A stretch of 64,000 nucleotides of DNA from Costus lasius (lineage: Eukaryota; Streptophyta; Magnoliopsida; Zingiberales; Costaceae): positions 35,321,350-35,385,349 of the forward strand of contig CM050452.1 in NCBI GenBank assembly GCA_027563935.2. Direction: 5' to 3'. A program made the position numbers and the translations under genes. This document shows, in pieces, positions 57,086-64,000 of this stretch. The notes beneath the pieces are model-generated. The model made no database searches, was not told where the DNA came from, and was given only the letters and a program-made list of their open reading frames with translations. Position 1 is the first letter of the stretch, and each line of letters opens with the position of its first letter.

Positions 57086-57500
57086 AGCAAAACTTGACCT
57101 GACCTATTGACCTGACTCGACTTGACATGAAGTTACGTGGGTTTGAGTCAGCTATAATTGTGTTCGGGTCATAAACAGGTCAACCCATTTATGACCCAAA
57201 AATAATCAGGTCGTGTTGGGTTATAAATGGGTTGACCTGCTTAACCCGATTACATTATATATTTACATATATAAATTTTAAATATAGGCTCACCTAACTC
57301 TCAATACTAGCCCATAAGCCAAAATCCCTTCTAATAATCTTTTAACCCAAATTTTGGTCCACACCATAAGCCCAAATTTTTATAAATTTTAATAGATTTT
57401 TTTATCAATTTATTATTTATGTATAAAATATGAATGATAAATTTATAATCGGGTCATGACGGGACAAGTAGATTGGGTTAATAAATGACTCATTTAATAA
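57086..57500. repeat. Degenerate GGGTTGACC-type repeat
   Basis: Many direct and inverted copies of GGGTCA/TGACCC and GGGTT/AACCC words (GGGTCATAAACAGGTCAACC, GGGTTATAAATGGGTTGACC) with an AT-rich middle. Resembles degraded non-autonomous hAT-like DNA elements, but no clear terminal repeats or TSD. Confidence 0.35.
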
Positions 57501-57771
57501 ACGGCTATCCCAACAAGTCTCTCAAGATAGGTCTATCCTATTATGAGAGGAGAAATTTTCTCTTCCACATGTGGGTCTATCCCATCACATGAAGGGAGCA
57601 AAGAAGCACAAGAAGCTGATTAGAAGTAAGAAACAAGAGACCTACAATTTTTCTACTTAAAGAAAAACATGCGCCAACATCTATGCAATATGCGAAAATA
57701 TAGATATGGCATGTGAGCATGAAAAGCATGGAATGACATCGTTCGAGGCTCGCAAGTAGCTCTGATACCAC
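57501..57771 (-). mobile_element. Family-T element: PBS and truncated leader
   Basis: Minus-strand TGGTATCAGAGCTACTTGC at 57770-57752 directly after the LTR is a tRNA-Met PBS, so the LTR to the right is a 5' LTR. About 250 bases of leader follow, no coding sequence; the rest of the element is gone. Confidence 0.7.
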
Positions 57772-59732
57772 TGCTGGGAAACCCTGGGCATATTTTACAA
57801 ATTTTCACAGAGATTACATTACAAACGCAGTGGAATAATATCCCCGAAAAACAAGCCAGTCCCAAAAACCTAGTGAAGATCTCTTGCGAGGGGGTCAACA
57901 CGATGAGTTAGTAAGTACCTAGAGCAAGCGTGAAGGTCGGTGAGATAGGCGCCCACGCGTGCGCCCTCTGTAGTCTCACACACACGGATGCCTCGAGTCC
58001 TCTTCTTCCACGCCCGGTGATAGCCTCGGGAAGAAGATCTATGCCTTGTGCTCCTTCTACACCACTTGTGCCACCTTTAGAGGAAGAAGCGCCAGGAGGA
58101 AGGAGGAAGAAGGAGATGCCGCCAAGCTCTTGTCACACTTGAGCCACCTTCAAGGGAAGAAGCGCCAAGAGAACAAAAGGAGGAAGCTTGCGGCTATGTG
58201 ATGGAAGGAGACCTTGCGCCAATAACTTTGCCCTTTGCTTGCTCTCGCCCTTAGTGGTTCATGCCTCTTGAATTCTCACTCCAAGGCTCTCGCATATCAC
58301 AAGGTAATATAGAGCAAAGGGCGGCCAAGCAAGGGTTAGGCACAATGCACTATGCGGCTAGGGTTAGGGTGGCAATTAGGGTTTTGGGTTTTGGTAACTC
58401 TCCAAGAGTTTTCCATAAACCTCCTCTTACCAAAGAAGTCTATCATGCCTTAGATGTCTCAAGCCTTGCCATAGAGGCAAGCTTTCCATCCAAGCATGAA
58501 GGGGGAGGCGCCAATTCCTTCCAAAGGGGGCAACATGCGCCAACTCCTCCCCATTATGCCCTTAGGCGCCAATGGAAGGAGACTTCTCCCCATTATACCC
58601 TTTTAGCCTATTCTCTCTTCATGACAACTTATTATTGGGCCTCATTGGGTAATGAGCAAGCCCAAACTTCATTACATGGGTTGATTAAGCAATTGGATCT
58701 AATCCAATGCAACCCTAATCCAAATGTGACCAACTATGGTCAATTTCCGGTCAACCTGCCAAAAATGAAGTTTGGCTCCAATAACATTCTTCCATCTCTT
58801 CAAGCCCATTGGCGCTGATGAAATCTCCCAAATAGATCCGAGTTATCCAATAACTCGATCATAAGGCTTCCCGATTAATACGAGAACTCGAGTATCAAGG
58901 TATGCGACCCTATAGGTTCCTCTGACATTGGTAGTGCTGACCTAAGGTCACCACAAGCAGTGAGTGGCACCTAGCAGTGCATCGCTGCTACCCAAGTCAT
59001 CGGAATGGATATCGACATCGACATCCCCATCATCGCAACTAGGTACAGATACATTATAGTCTCTTTGTCGTACTGATATCCGATTGGATAAGTTGTCACC
59101 ACTTGTTTTCACCCAATCACATGGTCATGACTAAATCAGGTTCTCACCTGGGTATGACCATACACTTTCAATCATAGAACCATAGAGGAGCTCAATGGAT
59201 ATCAAGCTTCCTTTAGGAAGGGGCAAATCCTCTGTCTGTCCATTGACCTTCTCATATGGGTCGTGACATGCTCAATGACAACCGTTATTACCTTCCAACT
59301 ATGGTGAGATGTTAGGTTGTATCAAAGCATGTCCCTAACCATATAGAATGGCTAATGACCTCAAGTCAAGGGATCAATGCATCTCCTATCACTTGTGAAG
59401 TTAACCTATGACACCAAGTCATTGCCTCACAGTGGGTCGGTCCAGTATATCTACCACTGATATACCCATATGTTTGTGTTAGCACCTCGTGCCTAACCAG
59501 CCCATATACCAGTCTCACAAGTACCAGAGCTGTCCCATATCCACTCAGGTACATCGACTAGGGACAATCAATTGAGCACAGATCCAATTTGTCTCCAGGG
59601 ACATTATCATGTAAGTACATAATCGCAGATGTAGACAAATATAGATAATGACAATGCCAGAATGATATAAATATCAGAGTCGAGTAGTACAAAGATGGAC
59701 CAAAACTAGGTCCTAGGGCATATACACCAACA
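57772..59732 (-). mobile_element. Family-T LTR (5' LTR of a truncated element)
   Basis: 1961 bp, on the minus strand TGTTGGTGTATATGCCC to GGGTTTCCCAGCA. It aligns end to end with the reconstructed 29020-56518 LTR and with 11756-12252. A 185-codon plus ORF at 58261-58818 is antisense to the LTR and shows no known domain. Confidence 0.85.
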
Positions 59733-59896
59733 CCTACAACACGCTCCATCATTTTTGGTATCAAACGCTGGTTGTGACTAACTCTTTTCTAGTCATGCCG
59801 GTTTTCCTTGCATTGCATTCATTTGGTTTTCTCGGAGCTTGTTTTCTGCATTCGCATCATTTGCATCATAACTACTAGGTTAGGGACCCCTTACCA
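59733..59896 (+). mobile_element. LTR tail and PBS of an old Ty3/gypsy element
   Basis: About 18 bases ending CTCCATCA are probably the LTR end; TTTTTGGTATCAAACGCTGG at 59752-59771 is a PBS with a changed base relative to TGGTATCAGAGC. The rest of the LTR was cut by the family-T element. Confidence 0.55.
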
Positions 59897-60957
59897 ACCT
59901 ATGGTGCCCGTCCCGATGGAAGAAGGGAGAACGACCCAAGTTGAGTCTAGGGATGAGTTGTCTATGCGTATGACCACATTGGAGTCATTGGTCCAGCAAC
60001 TAATTGTTGAGATCCAACAAGATTGTGCCTAGCGAGCAGCGACTCGCCATGAGCAACCTGAGATGAGGCCTTTGCCTCGAGTGGCCCAACCTTTGTTGGG
60101 TCATGAGTTAGACTGTAATCCTGACCGCAAGCTCGTAGAGTGACACGAGTTTAAGCCCCCTTTTGATCCGTTTGTTGATGAGTCCGAGTGGGCCATGGAA
60201 AGGCCCCAACCCAGGTTTAGGGACACTAGAGACTAAGATGGTGAGGACATTCGGCGCCTTGTCCACATGTCCCCCAAACATTTCAAGGGTAGTTGTGACC
60301 CCTAGGTATTCCTTGAATGGGTTGCCGACATGGATCGGTACTTTGAGTGGGTTCGCATGGATAAGCGAACCCAAGTTATGTTTACACGCATGATGCTACG
60401 GGGCACAGACCGCTTGCATTGGGAAAATGTTGAGTGCCAAAATTGAGTTTCCCACATCCCCCCCTATCATTAGGTGGGATGAGATGAAGGCACGCATGAA
60501 GGAAAAATACGTGCCCCCGTCCTATACGCAATGGCTTTTGAACCAATACTATGCGTTGACCCAAGGGTCTAGAATCATAGACGAGTTAATGACTTAGTTT
60601 GATGACCTACACCATGGTTGTGCCATTACCGAGGACCTAGCCGTGACCCTTGCACGTTTTAAGAATGACCTTCATTCTGACATCCGGAGGGCCTTGAGTG
60701 CTTACCCAGTTGAGGGTCCTAATCCCACATACCAGTGCATCCGCAACATAGAGGCTGACCTTCGGATTTAGTCATGTCGATCGAATTCTGCACCGGTTCA
60801 TCACACTAGTGGACCTTTTGCGAGTCACCCGACTCGGGCTAAACCCATCTCTCACCTAGGTCCTAGACGAGTTAGCCAGCCTGATACTCCACCCCCTCGC
60901 CTGACTTGGAAAGAGAAGGGTAAGAGCCCTATCACTAGTGGACCCTCGTAGGTCACT
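59897..60957 (+). pseudogene. Old Ty3/gypsy gag
   Basis: Broken gag with several stops and shifts. Recognisable pieces: EGRTTQVESRDELSMRMTTL, FLEWVADMDRYFEWVRMDKR, MLRGTDRLHWENVE, ARMKEKYVPPSYTQWLLNQY and LARFKNDLHSDIRRAL. The same gag type as the 15430 element, but much older. Confidence 0.8.
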
Positions 60958-61566
60958 TGTCACCACTGTAACCAAACCAGTCATTATATGCGTGAGTGCC
61001 CCCAACGTTCACTCCATGTGGGCAAGGAGCATTGTCCCTCTACTATCGCAGTGTGCCTTGCTAGCGAATCCCCACCTACTCCCCATGATGCTGAGTGTTA
61101 TACTAGCGAGGATGAGGCCACACACCCGACTCTAGCTATTGTTAGCTGCACTTTCATGCAGCCACCCCCTGCTGAAGATTGGAGATGCACTAGTCTCTTT
61201 TACACTTACATTAACTGTAACGGACACTCATGCAAGATAGTTATCAATGGAGGCAGCAGCTTCAATGTGGTGTCTAGGACAACCATCACTAGGTTTGGTC
61301 TCCCCATGGAACCCCACCCCAAGCTATACTCCATTGCTTGGGTTGATGCCTCGAACCTACCCATTACCCATCGCTGCCATGTTCCGATTTGGTTCAGTGA
61401 GTATCGAGAGAAGGTTTGGTGTGATGTCACGTCCTTGGACGTCGCCCATGTATTGCTTGGACACCCGTGGTTGTATGACCGTGATGTTATCCATTATGGC
61501 CAGTCCAACTCTTACGTTTTCGAACACAATGGCTGGAAGATCTGTCTGAACCCCACTCCCCCCTAA
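60958..61566 (+). pseudogene. Old Ty3/gypsy zinc knuckle and protease
   Basis: Zinc knuckle CHHCNQTSHYMREC at 60958-60999 with all four ligands. Protease IVINGGSSFNVVS: the catalytic Asp is Asn (61246-61248); the intact relative has IDGGSS. Then LGHPWLYDRDVIHYGQSNSY as in the 15430 element. Stop at 61564-61566. Confidence 0.85.
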
Positions 61567-63330
61567 GGAACTATGGGCCTCCACGTCTAAGGGGATTGTT
61601 GCCCCGACACCACCTGCCAAGCAAGTAACCTTGGTGCGCACCTCTGCGTTGGTACAGGAGGCGCGTGATTCTAAGGTTGTATATGCACTTATGATGCGTG
61701 AGGTGTTTGATGTCACCCCTTCACCCCAACCTGCTGTACCGACAGAGGTTGCAGCCCTCCTTGAGGAGTTCAAGGACATCTCCTTCCGACTTGCCCATAG
61801 GTCTACCCCCCGATCATGAGATCCAGCATGCGATCGACTTTGTCCCGGGATCAAGTATCCCAAATCTGCCCCATCACCGTCTGAAGCCAACGGAGCATGC
61901 TGAGCTCCAACGCCAAGTGGATGACCTGCCGTCCAAAGGGTTCATTCGGGGGAGTTTGAGTCTGCATGCTGTTCTGGCACTCTTGACCCCAAAGAAGGAT
62001 GGCACAAGGAGGATTTGCATTGACTGTCGCGCTGTCAACTGGATTACTATCAAGTACTGGTTTCCCATTCCTCGCCTGGAGGACATGTTAGACCTTGTGT
62101 CCGGGTCTGCTTGGTTTTCGAAGCTAGACCTTAGGAGCAGTTACCATCAGGTCCACATCCGCAATGGTGATGAGTGGAAGACAACGTTTAAGACTAAGGA
62201 TGGCTTGTATGAGTGGTTGGTGATGCCGTGTGGCTTAACCAACTCCCCCTGACCTTTATGCGCCTGATGAGCCAGGTCCTTAAGCCTTACCTAGGGAAGT
62301 TCTTGGTCGTCTACTTTGACGACATCTTAATTTTTAGCCAGACCCATGATGACCACTTAAAGCACCTTAGGTTGACCTTTGACATCTTACGCAAGGAGAT
62401 ACTCTTCTTGAACGGCAAGAAGTTCTCTTTGTTGGAACGCCAAGTCCACTTCCTTGGCTTCATCGTGTCCAAGGATGGTCTCATGGTCAACCCTGCTAAG
62501 GTAGAAGCCATTCGTCAATGGCCGGAATCCCAGTTTGCGACAGAAGCTCAAAGCTTCCTCGGACTTGCTGCCTTCTATAGACGTTTCATCAAGGGGTTCA
62601 ATACTGTTGCGACCCCTATGACCAATTGTACGTGTAAGGAAGAATTTGTCTGGACCCCCGCTACAAGATGTGAATTCCTCGCTCTAAAGGACTTGATAAC
62701 CACCGCCCCTGTCCTTCGTTTACTGGACTTCTCCAAGGTATTCGAAGTGGCATGTGATGCCTCGGGGATAGGCAATGGGGTTACCCTTGGCCAGGAAGGC
62801 CATCCGATTGCCTTCTTTAGTGAGAAGCTTGATGAGGTTCGACAATGGTATTCCACGTATGATAAGGAATTCTACGCGATAGTTTAGTCTTTGTAAGAAT
62901 GGAGGCACTACCTCCTACATAAGGAGTTCTTTTTGTTTAGCGACCACCAGGCCCTGTTGTTCCTCAACACTGAAAAAAAGTTAGTTCCTAGGCACGCTAA
63001 GTGGGTTGAGTACCTACAGCAATACACTTTTGTCATTACCCACAAAGCCAGAAAGGAGAACGTCGTTGTCGACATTCTCAGTCGTGTTCGAACACTACTA
63101 TGCGTCTTGTCCTCCATTGTGACCACCTTTGATCACATCCTTGAGGAGTACGCACAGTGCCCCGATTTTGGTCCCATGTACACCCAGTTGCTTGAGTCCG
63201 AGCCCCTTGACTCTCTATACCATCTCGAGGATGGTTATCTTCTATTTGGGAACCGACTTTGTGTTCCTTGAACTTCCCTCCGTGATCACCTCCTTAATGA
63301 GTTACACGCTGGTGGCACTGTAGGGCATCA
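61567..63330 (+). pseudogene. Old Ty3/gypsy RT and RNase H
   Basis: RT in two frames joined near 62250 by an indel: [40 protein letters not shown], then VVYFDDILIFSQTHDDH near 62306-62350. RNase H: FEVACDASGIGNGVTLGQEG, YSTYDKEFYAIV, stops at 62885 and 62894, FSDHQALLFLNTEKKL and VDILSRV (normally ADALSRV). Then the linker YAQCPDFGPMYTQL and LFGNRLCVP with a stop at 63269-63271. Confidence 0.88.
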
Positions 63331-64000
63331 CGGGCGTGACAAGACCTTTGACATGGCTGAGGAATGCTACTTTTGGCTGTCCCTTCATCATGATGTCGAG
63401 CAGATTGTTAGGCACTATGGCACGTGTCAACGTGCCAAGCCTCACACAGCGAACACAGGGTTGTACACTCCGCTTCACGTTCCCATATGTCCATGGCGTG
63501 ATTTGAGCATGGACTTCATTTTAAGTCTTCCCCGCACAGCCTCTCGGGTCGACTCGATCTTTATTGTGGTCGATCAATTTTCCAAGATGGCGCACTTCAT
63601 CCTGTGAGCCAAAACATCTGATGCGTCCCATGTTGCTAGTCTGTTTGTTTAGGAAGTGGTCCAATTACATGGTCTTCCCTTGACGATCGTCTTTGATTGT
63701 GACCCTAGTTTTGTAGGGCATTTCTGCATTCCCAGTGGTCTCTCCTAGGGACCACTCTGAAGATCTCCTCCGCATACCACCCTCAGATGGATGGTCAAAT
63801 GGAGGTTGTGAATCGAAGCTTAGGCAGCCTCTTGCGTTGTCTCATTGGTGATTACCCACGTAGCTGCGATGCGATCCTCCCCATTGCCGAATTCACTTAT
63901 AACAGCACACCCCATCGCTCAATGGGTCTGAGTTTGTTCCAAGTCATGCTTGGGCACCAACCTTGCAAACCCTTAGATTTGCATAGCATTCGCCATTCCC
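63331..64000 (+). pseudogene. Old Ty3/gypsy integrase, runs off the window
   Basis: GHHGRDKT and CYFWLSLHHDVEQIVRHYGTCQ (first Cys of the CxxC pair is Tyr), then LSMDFILSLPRT, DSIFIVVDQFSKMAHF, stop at 63605-63607, IVFDCDPSFVGHF (catalytic region changed) and stop-ridden remnants of the core up to the window end. Confidence 0.82.

Noticed and set aside
57086..57500. Complete hAT transposon
   Set aside because: Direct and inverted GGGTT/TGACC words are there, but no terminal repeats, TSD or transposase.
58261..58818. 185-codon ORF as a host gene
   Set aside because: It lies antisense within a family-T LTR, lacks domains, and is not conserved in the other LTR copy.

Overview
The window is nuclear DNA of a flowering plant, probably but not certainly a monocot. 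It is dominated by LTR retrotransposons of plant lineages: Athila-type Ty3/gypsy, a chromovirus-like Ty3/gypsy element, Ty1/copia, and several long solo LTRs. The only ordinary host gene I recognise is an NF-YC (HAP5) transcription factor subunit on the minus strand at 26846-27379, with a probable 5'UTR intron.

Layout. 1-7140: 3' half of a degenerate Athila element (family A, plus strand) with decayed pol, a solo LTR of a second Athila family (B) inserted at 3104-4608, and a family-A LTR at 5151-7116 followed by a primer-binding-site-like sequence. 7141-15429: AT-rich remnants, two GC-rich anonymous blocks, an LTR fragment (family T) and a broken copia element on the minus strand. 15430-23475: a complete, very young Ty3/gypsy element on the minus strand (TSD TGAAG) with one long gag-pol frame broken only by two TGA codons. 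23481-28787: low-copy AT-rich DNA with the NF-YC gene.

28788-57085 is one nested stack whose target-site duplications can be read directly. An old LTR remnant (28788-29019 / 56519-56735) holds a family-T solo LTR (29020-56518, TSD AGTAG). That LTR holds two further solo LTRs: 29149-31658 (TSD ATAAT) and 32364-55426 (TSD TACAG). The second holds a family-A Athila solo LTR (33706-35610, TSD GTTAC) and a family-B Athila element (36097-54375, TSD GCGAG with an added 124-bp flank duplication). The Athila B element holds a nearly intact Ty1/copia element (42961-52023, TSD AGAAC). 57086-59732 carries an AT-rich repeat and the 5' end of a family-T element with its LTR on the minus strand. 59733-64000 is an old, heavily mutated relative of the 15-23 kb Ty3/gypsy element, on the plus strand.

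The most unusual signals are two different arrays of short palindromes in the U3 regions of the two Athila families, in the B family just upstream of the TATA box; the templated 124-bp duplication at one Athila junction; a G tract of 7 versus 18 bases distinguishing two otherwise near-identical LTRs; and tRNA-like A-box/B-box pairs inside LTR and leader sequences. No CRISPR, bacterial or clear viral genes were seen. Element boundaries, TSDs and mismatch counts were read by eye; lineage names rest on domain order and short motifs, not on database searches.
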